Of a stretch of 27,884 nt of DNA, positions 7,222 to 14,423 are shown one piece after another. Origin of the DNA: UBA8752 sp965657965. Its GTDB lineage: Bacteria; Bacteroidota; Bacteroidia; Flavobacteriales_D; Sanyastnellaceae. Within the stretch, counting starts at the first letter, position 1. Every line of letters begins with the position of its first letter. The stretch lies in contig CBFHQM010000029.1 in the NCBI GenBank assembly GCA_965657965.1, positions 1 through 27,884 of the forward strand. Direction: 5' to 3'. The notes beneath the pieces are model-generated. The model saw nothing but the letters and a program-made list of their open reading frames with translations, was not told the DNA's origin and did no database searches. The translations under genes and the position numbers were made by a program.

Positions 7222-8247
7222 GTGAATTTCTTCAAAAAGATATCCCGTCGGTTTAATGAGTTAGTTGCTCATCAACGAGATCGAAAGGCCTCGTCACGAC
7301 TTGGAAAAATAGTTGATTTAAGTAGTGGGAACACTGCTCCGGCAATGGTGGTGATTGCCATGCCAGGGTGTGTGCACTTGACTATGTGCTGTTTCTCTAA
7401 TTTACCCGTGGACAGAAGGGTAGTTGTCATAGCTAATGGTTGTTCTGAATATGAGGTTGAGATATTGAGTTCTCTTGATGCCGATGTCTATGAGACAGGG
7501 GCGTTTATTATGTCTCATGGGAGGGTTGTTGAGGCATTGTTGATGGCTGCTAATGAACCTTTTTGGTTGGTTGACCATGATTGCTTTTTAAGAGACAGGA
7601 ATTTCTTGGCTGAAATTGAATGTGAAGTAAAAATTGGGAATACAATTGGTGCAACCGTTTTTACAGAGGGGTGCGGTTTAGGGCTAAGTTCTTCTGGAAT
7701 TGCAACGTTTTTGATGTACCTCAATCCAGAGAAAATTCGAGCCGTTCAATCAAAGTTTCGGGCAGGCGCCGGAGCAGTTACTTGGGCAAAGATGAGCAGG
7801 CGTTCTCGGCAAATGTTACTCAAGCTCGGAGTAACATATGGTATGTACCCTCAGCATTGGAAGAGTTACTTTGACACTTTTAGGCTGATTGATGCTCTTG
7901 CTCATCACGAAGAAATGCAATTCATCCGAAGTTTTACTTTTGGCACTTCTTTTCATCTGAATAATTGCGCAGTTCATTTGGGTCAAACATCAAGAGTATT
8001 TTGGCCGGATGATTTGCAAAGAAAACAGTACGCTGCGATTGGCGCATTCGGTTCTCAGTTGCTGTTTGAAAAGATGTGCGACGTCTTTTCTGGTATGAAT
8101 GGTGGAGGGTTAGAGTTAATCCCTGATTCAGCTGTTCTGCGGGCTTGTTTAATAAAGGATGAAGTGTTGAGTGCGAATGAAGTACAGTATTTCGCGTCAT
8201 TAACGCACGAATTTGAAGCTTGGTTGATGAAGCACTTCGATCCTTGA
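7222..8247 (+). CDS. Putative glycosyltransferase-like protein (GT-A type)
   Basis: The product is 341 residues and begins with GTG; no in-frame ATG is available nearby. There is no signal peptide or membrane helix. Residues 40-75 look like a Rossmann-type strand-loop pattern (MVVIAMPGC, VVVIANGC), and FWLVDHDCFL near 114-123 resembles the acidic metal-binding motif of GT-A glycosyltransferases, with DHD in place of DxD. I cannot assign it to a named family, so the call rests on fold-like features. Base composition is clearly AT-richer than the flanking genes (many TTT, GTT and ATT codons), and the preceding 270 bases are also AT-rich, which suggests recent acquisition. No partner glycan genes lie nearby. 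Confidence 0.55.
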   Translation: MNFFKKISRRFNELVAHQRDRKASSRLGKIVDLSSGNTAPAMVVIAMPGCVHLTMCCFSNLPVDRRVVVIANGCSEYEVEILSSLDADVYETGAFIMSHGRVVEALLMAANEPFWLVDHDCFLRDRNFLAEIECEVKIGNTIGATVFTEGCGLGLSSSGIATFLMYLNPEKIRAVQSKFRAGAGAVTWAKMSRRSRQMLLKLGVTYGMYPQHWKSYFDTFRLIDALAHHEEMQFIRSFTFGTSFHLNNCAVHLGQTSRVFWPDDLQRKQYAAIGAFGSQLLFEKMCDVFSGMNGGGLELIPDSAVLRACLIKDEVLSANEVQYFASLTHEFEAWLMKHFDP

Positions 8248-8538
8248 CAAAAGCTTGTATTCAACTGATATTGCCACAAAAAGAGTAGGAGTTAGTGGGT
8301 AGTATCTGAGAGGTTTTTTCGAAGGAAAAATAGTTCTTCCCCTGTCTTCAATAAAAACTGGGTTTCGTGACTACTGGATTGAATTCGTCTTTGCAATTGT
8401 GGCTTGGATATGCTGATATTCAGGTGTTGAGGATGCACAGAAACACATCGCAGTAAGACGGTGTGGTGGTTCACGTCTCGACCCCGTTTTGTCCTCTTCC
8501 ATGCGCCTTGCGTGTTCCCGTCACTTGAACTCTGGAAT
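8248..8538. other. Intergenic region without recognised features
   Basis: About 290 bases lie between the convergent glycosyltransferase-like and small membrane-protein genes. I see no convincing gene, RNA or terminator in it. Confidence 0.5.
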
Positions 8539-8943
8539 TCACGGGGCAATGGTGTTGGTTTTCTTGTCCTTTTTCAAGGTGGCCCAGATTAAATAGGAGA
8601 AAGTAAGTGTCAAAAGGCTCAAGCTCTTTTCGAAAAGCGTTTCGGCGAAAAGGTTTCCAACCGTGTTCAACCCGAACAGAAAGAGGTAAGCCCAGAGGAT
8701 CAGGTTGACGGCCCTAGACGGCGCGGATTTGAGTATGTATTCACCCTTGATGAAGAGTACAAAACCCAAGAAGAGATTGGCCAGTATCGACGCGCTTTCG
8801 AACGCATACATTTCCCCATCACTCTTAAGCCTTCCACCCCATGTTGTTTCATAAGGAATGAGGTGGGTCAATATTGCAAAGTGAAAGAGCGAAACAGTTG
8901 CAATTAGCCACAACAAGATCTTGATGTTGGGTCTCCGTTTCAT
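8539..8943 (-). CDS. Small four-helix membrane protein, unknown function
   Basis: The product is 134 residues from ATG 8943; an in-frame GTG at 8985 would add 14 charged residues. Four hydrophobic segments are visible, near residues 8-26, 50-66, 78-100 and 104-122. A conserved-looking soluble stretch (HLIPYETTWGGRL) lies between the first two, and a charged tail follows the last. I do not recognise a family with a known role. It stands alone, convergent with the glycosyltransferase-like gene and divergent from the DUF1772-like gene. Confidence 0.7.
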   Translation of the reverse strand: MKRRPNIKILLWLIATVSLFHFAILTHLIPYETTWGGRLKSDGEMYAFESASILANLFLGFVLFIKGEYILKSAPSRAVNLILWAYLFLFGLNTVGNLFAETLFEKSLSLLTLTFSYLIWATLKKDKKTNTIAP

Positions 8944-9248
8944 TTGAATTTTCGATTGAGTTCTAACTTTGTCTTCGCCAGCCACAGTTCATCTTATTCC
9001 ACGATGAAGCCCTCATGTTGATTGTTTGGGGTGGTGTAGAGAGGGGAGGTGCAAATGTCGTTTAATGTCTTTGAAATTTCAGGATGTTCCCGAAGAATCA
9101 ACTAGTTTCACTTTAGAATAGAAGTGGCGAAAAACCCTTGCTCTGAGGGCACGTTTTACCCGAATGTAGAGGGTGAATGGATGGGGCGTGAAGCGCTTCC
9201 CATTTTCTTGGTATTGCGAAGAGAATCAAAATCAAAGAGGAAACTGTC
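8944..9248. other. Divergent intergenic region
   Basis: About 305 bases lie between the two divergent membrane-protein genes. I find no gene or strong promoter match. A purine-rich AAAGAGGAAA ends eight bases before the ATG at 9249 and would serve as a Shine-Dalgarno-like site, which is less common in Bacteroidota and supports that start. Confidence 0.5.
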
Positions 9249-9743
9249 ATGAATGTCCAACCCATCGTTGTCGCTGTCGCGATCCTTCTCACAGGAATCA
9301 TGGCGGGTATCTTTTTTACTTGGTCCAATGCAGTCATGCCAGGAATCGGAAAGCTGGGTGATCTTGAATTTCTTCAGGCCTTGAAATCAATGAATCGGGT
9401 CATTCTGAACAAGGCTTTTATGGCTGTTTTTGGTGGGGCTGTGGTGGCCGTATTCCTTGTCCCAATGGTTCAATTCAATGGCGTTCCAAAAGCGCTGTTT
9501 TGGTTCTACGTGTTCACCTTTGTTCTGTATGCCGTTGGCGTATTTGGCGTGACCATTCAGGGCAACATCCCTTTGAATGAGCTTTTAGAGGGGGCCAATT
9601 TGGATGCGCTTTCGATGGAGGAATTGAAGTCATTAAGGATCACAATTGAATCGGATTGGAACCTGTATAATCTCATTCGCACAGTGTGCTCTTCTCTGAC
9701 GTTGATTTGTCTAATTGGCTCCTGTTTCTTTTGGGACAAATAG
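9249..9743 (+). CDS. DUF1772 (anthrone-oxygenase-like) membrane protein
   Basis: The product is 164 residues with four predicted membrane helices. The N-terminal part (GIMAGIFFTWSNAVMPGIG, then FLQALKSMNRVILNKAF) has the signature of DUF1772, a family related to fungal anthrone oxygenases but without a proven role in bacteria. The last helix follows a WNLYNLIR segment, also usual for the family. The gene ends convergently with the COG0523 gene, 61 bases away, so it is probably its own transcription unit. Confidence 0.85.
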   Translation: MNVQPIVVAVAILLTGIMAGIFFTWSNAVMPGIGKLGDLEFLQALKSMNRVILNKAFMAVFGGAVVAVFLVPMVQFNGVPKALFWFYVFTFVLYAVGVFGVTIQGNIPLNELLEGANLDALSMEELKSLRITIESDWNLYNLIRTVCSSLTLICLIGSCFFWDK

Positions 9744-9804
9744 GGAGAAGAAAGGGGAGCTTGCTCGCGCTTGAGCTTCTTTTGCGGCGTGTCGCCAGCC
9801 TGAA

Positions 9805-11013
9805 TCAGGAAGTGCGCTCGACCGGCCAAGTGTCCGGATAGCCTGTTGTCCAATGGTGGGAGAGGTCTTCTTCTTGGAGAAGACAGGCTTCTAAGTCCCG
9901 GCGGATGCCTTGTTCATCGAGGTTTTGCCCGATGAAGACCAACTCGACTTTTCGGTCCCCAAAAGTTGGGTCCCAGTTGGCTTCGATTTCCTTTTGGTTC
10001 TCCAAAAAAACCATAGAGTCTGCGCGTTGGCCAAAGGACATGCTGGCCCACCAAACACCAGCACTGTCGGTTCGGATGGAGCCTCCAGCCTGACCCCAGA
10101 TCAGCGCTTGGTCTGGACGTGAGGCAATCCAAAATAGGCCCTTGCTCCGGATGATGTTGGCGGGGAAATGGCTGTGGAAGTAGGCCCAAAACCGTTCGGG
10201 ATGAAAGGGAAGGGAGCTTCTGAAAACGAAGGAACCGATGCCGTACTCCTCGGTCTCGGGGGTGTGCTCCTCTTTGTTGAGTTCTTCGATCCAACCGGCA
10301 CTTTCCTCGGCTTTTTCAAAGTCGAATAGGCCCGTGTGCAAGATGCTTTTGGGGTCAATCTCGCTGAAGTTGGTCTCGATGATGCGGGCGCTCGGGTTGA
10401 GCCTGTGTAGCGTCGAACGCAGGATGCCCAGGTGTTGCGCGTCCACCAGGTCGACCTTGTTCAAGACGATGACGTTGGCGAATTCGACTTGATCGGTCAG
10501 CAGGTTGACGATGGTTCGGTCGTCGCCCGCGATGTCGGTCAGCGCTCGGTCCACGAGCAATTCAGGGCTGCCGAAGTCGTGAAAGAAGTTGGAGGCGTCC
10601 ACCACCGTGACCATGGTATCCACATAGCTAAAGCGAGAGAGGTCGATTCCGTTGTCTTCGTCTACGAAGGAGAAGGTCTGAGCGACAGGGATGGGCTCGC
10701 TGATGCCGGTGCTCTCGATCAGCAGGTAGTCAAAACGGTTTTCCTTGGCCAGGCGTTCCACCTCCACCATCAGGTCTTCACGCAGCGTACAACAAATGCA
10801 ACCGTTGCTCATCTCCACCAATTTCTCCTCGGTTCGGGACAAGGTGTTTTCGCTTTGAACGAGGTTGGCGTCCACGTTGACCTCGCTCATGTCATTGACG
10901 ATGACGGCCACCTTCAGGTTGTCCTTGTTGTGAAGGACGTGGTTCAATAGGGTGGTCTTGCCTGCACCAAGAAACCCGGAAAGGACCGTGACTGGAAGCT
11001 TGCCTTCAACCAT
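9805..11013 (-). CDS. COG0523 (CobW/ZigA-type) GTPase, likely zinc metallochaperone
   Basis: The product is 402 residues. The G1/Walker A motif GFLGAGKTT is at 13-21, the metal-binding GCICC at 71-75, the Walker B region LLIESTGISEP near 98-107 and the guanine-specificity NKVDLVDA further on. The C-terminal CobW_C domain follows (FHSHFPANIIRSKGLFWIAS). COG0523 proteins are cytoplasmic G3E GTPases that deliver metal ions; the zinc-starvation branch is typically Zur-controlled. Its start codon overlaps the end of the MerC-like gene by eight bases, so the two are translated from one message. A palindrome shared with the Zur-type gene precedes that message. Zinc specificity is inferred from this context. 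A cobalamin role is unlikely because no cobalamin genes are nearby. Confidence 0.9.
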   Translation of the reverse strand: MVEGKLPVTVLSGFLGAGKTTLLNHVLHNKDNLKVAVIVNDMSEVNVDANLVQSENTLSRTEEKLVEMSNGCICCTLREDLMVEVERLAKENRFDYLLIESTGISEPIPVAQTFSFVDEDNGIDLSRFSYVDTMVTVVDASNFFHDFGSPELLVDRALTDIAGDDRTIVNLLTDQVEFANVIVLNKVDLVDAQHLGILRSTLHRLNPSARIIETNFSEIDPKSILHTGLFDFEKAEESAGWIEELNKEEHTPETEEYGIGSFVFRSSLPFHPERFWAYFHSHFPANIIRSKGLFWIASRPDQALIWGQAGGSIRTDSAGVWWASMSFGQRADSMVFLENQKEIEANWDPTFGDRKVELVFIGQNLDEQGIRRDLEACLLQEEDLSHHWTTGYPDTWPVERTS

Positions 11014-11407
11014 GGACGATACAGTTGTCGTTGTCGCAACATCCGTATTTCCGATTGTAAAGGTGAAGCCCGATTAGACCGAATGCCGCAGGGTACTTGA
11101 TCCAATGGGAGAACAGATCTGGGGAGAAGTTCTCGAGTAAAATGGAGGTGGCGAGACTGGCCCACGCAGTCCATAATGCCCAGCGCAACCAGTTTGAGTT
11201 CGTGGCTTTCACGGCACGAAGAATGGCCATAACGGAGACCAGGAGGAAGGCGAAGTCAATGGTTCGCCACCACACTGGGGCTGCGCTGCAACAGGTGCTG
11301 GCACAGGCTTGGGCGACGAAGAGAAAGGGGGTGGCCACGCAATGAATCATGCACAGGAAACTGGCCGTTGCGCCGAGGGTGTCGGCTTTGAGTGAGATAG
11401 AGGGCAC
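11006..11407 (-). CDS. MerC-domain membrane protein
   Basis: The product is 133 residues starting at GTG 11407; no upstream in-frame ATG exists. Four hydrophobic segments are visible. The first carries FLCMIHCVATPFLF, matching the MerC core motif in which a CxxHC sits inside the first helix. Extra Cys pairs follow (CASTCC) and at the C-terminus (CCDNDNC), suitable for soft-metal binding. MerC proteins are known from mercury-resistance operons, but no merA, merR, merT or merP is present. Overlap with the COG0523 gene and the upstream Zur-type palindrome make zinc transport or handling the better inference. Confidence 0.85.
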   Translation of the reverse strand: MPSISLKADTLGATASFLCMIHCVATPFLFVAQACASTCCSAAPVWWRTIDFAFLLVSVMAILRAVKATNSNWLRWALWTAWASLATSILLENFSPDLFSHWIKYPAAFGLIGLHLYNRKYGCCDNDNCIVHG

Positions 11408-11425
11408 GATGACGTAATAAAGACG

Positions 11426-11455
11426 CGAAAGTAGGGATGTATCCCGTTAATGCAA
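11426..11455 (-). promoter_or_regulatory. Candidate promoter of the merC-COG0523 operon
   Basis: On the minus strand a TTG (11455-11453) is followed after 19 bases by TACTTTCG (11433-11426), close to the Bacteroidota TTG / TAnnTTTG pattern. Transcription would start about a dozen bases before the GTG. The -33 element lies inside the palindrome at 11449-11467, so a bound repressor would block it. Confidence 0.5.
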
Positions 11456-11467
11456 CTCAGTTGCATT
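11449..11467. promoter_or_regulatory. Candidate Zur operator, perfect 9-1-9 palindrome
   Basis: AATGCAACT-C-AGTTGCATT is a perfect inverted repeat 42 bases before the MerC-like start. The core TGCAAC-N3-GTTGCA recurs, imperfectly, twice in front of the Fur/Zur-family gene at 22550; the 12-base string TGCAACTCAGTT is identical in both places. Function is inferred from this sharing and from the COG0523 gene downstream. Confidence 0.7.
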
Positions 11468-11544
11468 GAATTCGCGAAATGCTCGCCGGGGTGTCGGCCT
11501 CGACATGCGCACAATGAAGCCCGGATTGGTGGCCCGGAGTGGGC

Positions 11545-13113
11545 TCATTTTTGGCGTCGGGAAACGAACCGAGAGAGGCCGAATTGAACTTGTCCGTGGA
11601 CCAATCGACCTTGCCATGACGGACTGCCTTGGGCAGGGGATCCACCATAGGAGCGGCTGGCGTGGCGCTGAACGCCCGCGGTGATGCCCAAATCCAACCT
11701 CCAGGCTGGTGCGAAGCGCAGACCGGCAAAGGCGCGGGCAGTGGGCACCACTGCAATGCGGCCGCGAGAGAGGTTGTCGTCCGAATAGCCAACAACAAGG
11801 CCTTCAGCATTGATAACCCGGCCCGAGGCTCCGCTTCGAATTTGCACGGTGGCGCCGAGTCCAACGCCGAATTGAAAGCGGTTTCGGCTTTTGACCTGTC
11901 GCCATTCGAGGGGGATGGAAAATGCACGAAAGCGGTTGTGGTGATCCACGTATCGGGTGCGCTGTTCAACGCCTGGAACCTCTCCCTCTGTCATGGAGAG
12001 GGTGTCCCCAGTTTGAATGTCGATGACCAGACTGACCACGCCGGGGGTTGAAATTGCGGTTTCCGTGGTCTCGGTGTATTGGAGGTTGTGAACGTAGTCG
12101 TTCCAAGCCAGACCGATCGACCAAGGTCGGGCGCCGTCAAACTCGAGCATAAGTCCGCCTCCAGCACTCAAATCCGTATCGAAGTAATCGCTTTGGTCCG
12201 GACGGTCTAGATCGGAAAAATGACTCCAAGTCGGTCCTGTGTAGGCTCTGATGGCGAGCCATTCAGCTTGGGGTTCCACATCATTCATGTCAACCAGCAT
12301 GGGGGTGGCCATGGCTGCATCGAGGCGGCCTGCATCAAGCAGGGACAAAACGCGCAGGGCGCCCAACGTGGTCTCTTTTGGGAGCGGGTTTTGGTCGATA
12401 AAGTCTGGGATGCCGACCGCTTCCTCCTTGGCGTTGCCAAACGAGTTCACGGCCAAGGGGAGGGCAGAATCGGTTTTTGTTTCGGCTTCCTTTTTGGGCG
12501 CTTCTAGATTCGCCTTGGCGGAGGTCTTTGATGGGATGTCCGATGCTGCAGTTGCGTGCGTTTCCTGTGCTCTCTCAGTTGGGGCTTCTGCGGTTGAACC
12601 AGTTGCCGACGTTGTCTTGCGAGGGGCAGATGCGGCTTCGCTTGATGCGGCTGCGGCTTCGCTTGCCGCGGCTGTGGCTGTGGCTTCGCTTGCCGCGGGT
12701 GCGGCTTCGCTGGATGCGGCTGCGACTTCGCCTGATGCGGCTGTGGCTTCGCTTTCCGCGGATGCGGCAACGTCGTTCAGGTCCGTTGCTCTGGCCGGCG
12801 CCTCCATGGATTCGGAGGGGGTGGCATCGCTCGTGGACGGACCATTCTTCGGGGTCAGTTCTGTGGCCACTGCGTCAATTGGAGGGACGGTGGCGGCGTC
12901 TTGGCGGACAGCCAGCCCGATGACCACGGCAGTGGCAATGGCAGCGGCCAGCGCCATTTGAAAGGCGTTGCGCTTCCAGAACGGTGCAGACAGCGTCGGG
13001 GGCGCGCCGAGGGCCGTATCGATGTTGTCCCAAATGGCGTCTGCTTGCCCAGGAACATCCTTCCCGCGGAACCCACGCAGCCGTTTGCCTAAAATGTCAT
13101 CCCAATGCTTCAT
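11545..13113 (-). CDS. Anti-sigma-like inner-membrane protein fused to an outer-membrane barrel
   Basis: The product is 522 residues. Residues 1-50 are a charged cytoplasmic segment (DILGKRLRGFRGKDVPG, AIWDNIDTAL). One membrane helix follows at about 51-69. A roughly 215-residue Ala/Ser/Glu/Thr-rich linker includes a seven-residue tandem repeat (ASSEAAP, AASEATA and similar) at about 114-161. From about 284 to the end is an outer-membrane beta-barrel-like domain (WLAIRAYTGPTWSHFSDL through VQFGLSRF). The start overlaps the sigma factor stop as ATGA, so synthesis is coupled, and an anti-sigma role for the N-terminus is inferred from that position. No classical zinc anti-sigma motif is visible. 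Bacteroidota have similar sigma-linked proteins with C-terminal barrels. The layout would bridge inner and outer membranes, letting an envelope signal reach the sigma factor. Confidence 0.8.
   Translation of the reverse strand: MKHWDDILGKRLRGFRGKDVPGQADAIWDNIDTALGAPPTLSAPFWKRNAFQMALAAAIATAVVIGLAVRQDAATVPPIDAVATELTPKNGPSTSDATPSESMEAPARATDLNDVAASAESEATAASGEVAAASSEAAPAASEATATAAASEAAAASSEAASAPRKTTSATGSTAEAPTERAQETHATAASDIPSKTSAKANLEAPKKEAETKTDSALPLAVNSFGNAKEEAVGIPDFIDQNPLPKETTLGALRVLSLLDAGRLDAAMATPMLVDMNDVEPQAEWLAIRAYTGPTWSHFSDLDRPDQSDYFDTDLSAGGGLMLEFDGARPWSIGLAWNDYVHNLQYTETTETAISTPGVVSLVIDIQTGDTLSMTEGEVPGVEQRTRYVDHHNRFRAFSIPLEWRQVKSRNRFQFGVGLGATVQIRSGASGRVINAEGLVVGYSDDNLSRGRIAVVPTARAFAGLRFAPAWRLDLGITAGVQRHASRSYGGSPAQGSPSWQGRLVHGQVQFGLSRFVSRRQK
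12631..12772. repeat. 21-bp tandem repeat inside the linker coding region
   Basis: Units beginning TGCGGCTTCG or near variants start at 12631, 12652, 12679, 12700, 12721, 12742 and 12763. The spacing is 21 bp except for one 27-bp step caused by a six-base insertion. Each unit encodes seven Ala-rich residues of the linker. Length change by whole units would keep the frame. Confidence 0.8.
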
Positions 13114-13682
13114 CGTTCTTGCTGGGTTTTGGAAACCAATTCGTTTCCAGATAAATCAAAACGGTCCCGAACCCATTTTCTGGCGCGGGAGAGCCGTTGC
13201 CTTGACACCTCCGAGGTAATGCCGATCATGTTGCCAATCTCCTTGTGGTTGAATCCGTCCACCAGGTGCAGGTTCAAGACCAAGTGCTGCTCCTCTGGCA
13301 TTCCCTTGAGGGTATTGACGAGGTCTTCCAAAGCCATGTTTTGGATGGCGTCGGGGTCTACGGGCACATGAACTTCGTGATTGGTGTTAGGGTGTCGAGC
13401 GCGCTTCTTGCCTTCATTGATTGCCGTGTTGATGGCGACTCGGGTGGACCAACTCGTAAAGGCCCCTTTGCTCGCGTCGAATTGGTTCATGTTTTTAAAA
13501 ATGCGGATGAAGGATTCTTGTATGATGTCTTGGACGTCGGCTTCGCTTCGGGTGTAGCGCCGGATGACACCCCGTAGGATGGGGAGCAAGGCATCGAATG
13601 CTTCGCGTTGTGCACTTCGGTCTCCCTTGATGCACCCTGCGAGCCAATGGGCCTCTTGGGTTCCGTTGCCAGACTTCTCCAC
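13110..13682 (-). CDS. ECF-type RNA polymerase sigma factor
   Basis: The product is 190 residues from GTG 13682; no upstream ATG is in frame. Region 2 spans about 25-95, with DVQDIIQESFIRIFKN and FTSWSTRVAINTAIN. Region 4 spans about 120-175, with MPEEQHLVLNLHLVDGFNHK and IGITSEVSRQRLSRARK. Regions 1.1 and 3 are absent, as in extracytoplasmic-function sigma factors. Its stop overlaps the start of the membrane protein that follows, the usual sigma/anti-sigma arrangement. Four genes for secreted or lipid-anchored proteins lie directly upstream on the same strand and are candidate targets or co-transcribed partners. Confidence 0.93.
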   Translation of the reverse strand: MEKSGNGTQEAHWLAGCIKGDRSAQREAFDALLPILRGVIRRYTRSEADVQDIIQESFIRIFKNMNQFDASKGAFTSWSTRVAINTAINEGKKRARHPNTNHEVHVPVDPDAIQNMALEDLVNTLKGMPEEQHLVLNLHLVDGFNHKEIGNMIGITSEVSRQRLSRARKWVRDRFDLSGNELVSKTQQER

Positions 13683-13740
13683 TTCACCGCATTTTTTGAA
13701 TGGGACTCTTCACCCTGTCTCTCTTCATCGCTTGGAAAAC

Positions 13741-14412
13741 TCAGCAACCGATGAGTATGGGCACAAACGCGCCTCCGACGGAAGCCCCGTTTTCTCCATA
13801 TACGCTGATGCTGGGCCCTGAAATGAGCACATTGCCGCAGGACCATGAGTAGCTCAGGTTGATCTGTGTTGTGTTTTCTGGAAAAGCAATCGGGATTTCC
13901 GACATGCCCGGTTGTACGGTCAATACGGAAGGGACATTGAGAATGGGAGGGTCACTTTGCAGCATGAGCTCTGTGGCCGTTGGGCTGTTGGAGGTGATGA
14001 ACATGATGACCACCTCGCCTTCCATCGATAGCTCCAACTCCACCTCAACGGTGTCGCTCACGGAACACCCCAGCGAGTCCGTGACGTCGACGGTGTAGGG
14101 CCCGGCTGGCAGGTTGAGCACGGTCGATGATAAGCCCACGATGGCGCCAGTTGAGTCTGTCCACTCATGGGCGTACGGTGGTGTACCACCAGTGGCCATG
14201 GTTTCCGCTGATCCGGTTCCCGACCCATTGTCTGCCGAGGAGAAAGAGGTGAGGGTGAAGGTCCCGCAGTCCACCTCCACAACCGTGGGGTCCTCGAAAA
14301 TTTGGGTAACGGTTTCTTCCTCGTAGTCCACCTTGGCGCAGGACCCGAGCATCAGTGCGAGAAGCACTGTGCCCGGGCCCAAAAGCCAAAGAGAGGTAAG
14401 GCGGCGCCTCAT
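13741..14412 (-). CDS. SprB-repeat lipoprotein with a C-terminal domain shared with its neighbour
   Basis: The product is 223 residues. The signal ends in LGSC, so Cys25 should be lipidated, and an acidic stretch (DYEEE) follows. Residues about 68-125 are an SprB-type repeat (GGTPPYAHEWTDSTGAIVG, NLPAGPYTVDVTDSLGC), a module found in gliding adhesins and other Bacteroidota surface proteins. Residues 132-223 form a second domain (VVIMFITS, AFPENTTQINLSYSWSC, ending LIGC) that aligns with residues 21-115 of the T9SS protein encoded 11 bases upstream. No catalytic motif is visible. A surface role in the sigma-linked cluster is inferred. Confidence 0.82.
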   Translation of the reverse strand: MRRRLTSLWLLGPGTVLLALMLGSCAKVDYEEETVTQIFEDPTVVEVDCGTFTLTSFSSADNGSGTGSAETMATGGTPPYAHEWTDSTGAIVGLSSTVLNLPAGPYTVDVTDSLGCSVSDTVEVELELSMEGEVVIMFITSNSPTATELMLQSDPPILNVPSVLTVQPGMSEIPIAFPENTTQINLSYSWSCGNVLISGPSISVYGENGASVGGAFVPILIGC

Positions 14413-14423
14413 CTTTTGATGAT

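Noticed and set aside
9744..9804. Bidirectional terminator between the convergent DUF1772 and COG0523 genes
   Set aside because: A stem can be drawn around AGCTTG/CTTGAGCT only with several G-U pairs; too weak to list.
10798..10808. GCAAC-C-GTTGC inverted repeat inside the COG0523 gene as another Zur box
   Set aside because: The spacer is one base instead of three and it lies in the conserved coding sequence around the GCICC motif.
11006..11407. Mercury-resistance locus
   Set aside because: Only MerC is present; merA, merR, merT and merP are absent, and the operator matches the Zur-type gene.
12251..12961. Plus-strand Ala/Ser-rich open frame of 236 codons
   Set aside because: It is the antisense image of the 21-bp repeat and its flanks; the minus-strand frame has a membrane helix, a barrel and sigma coupling.
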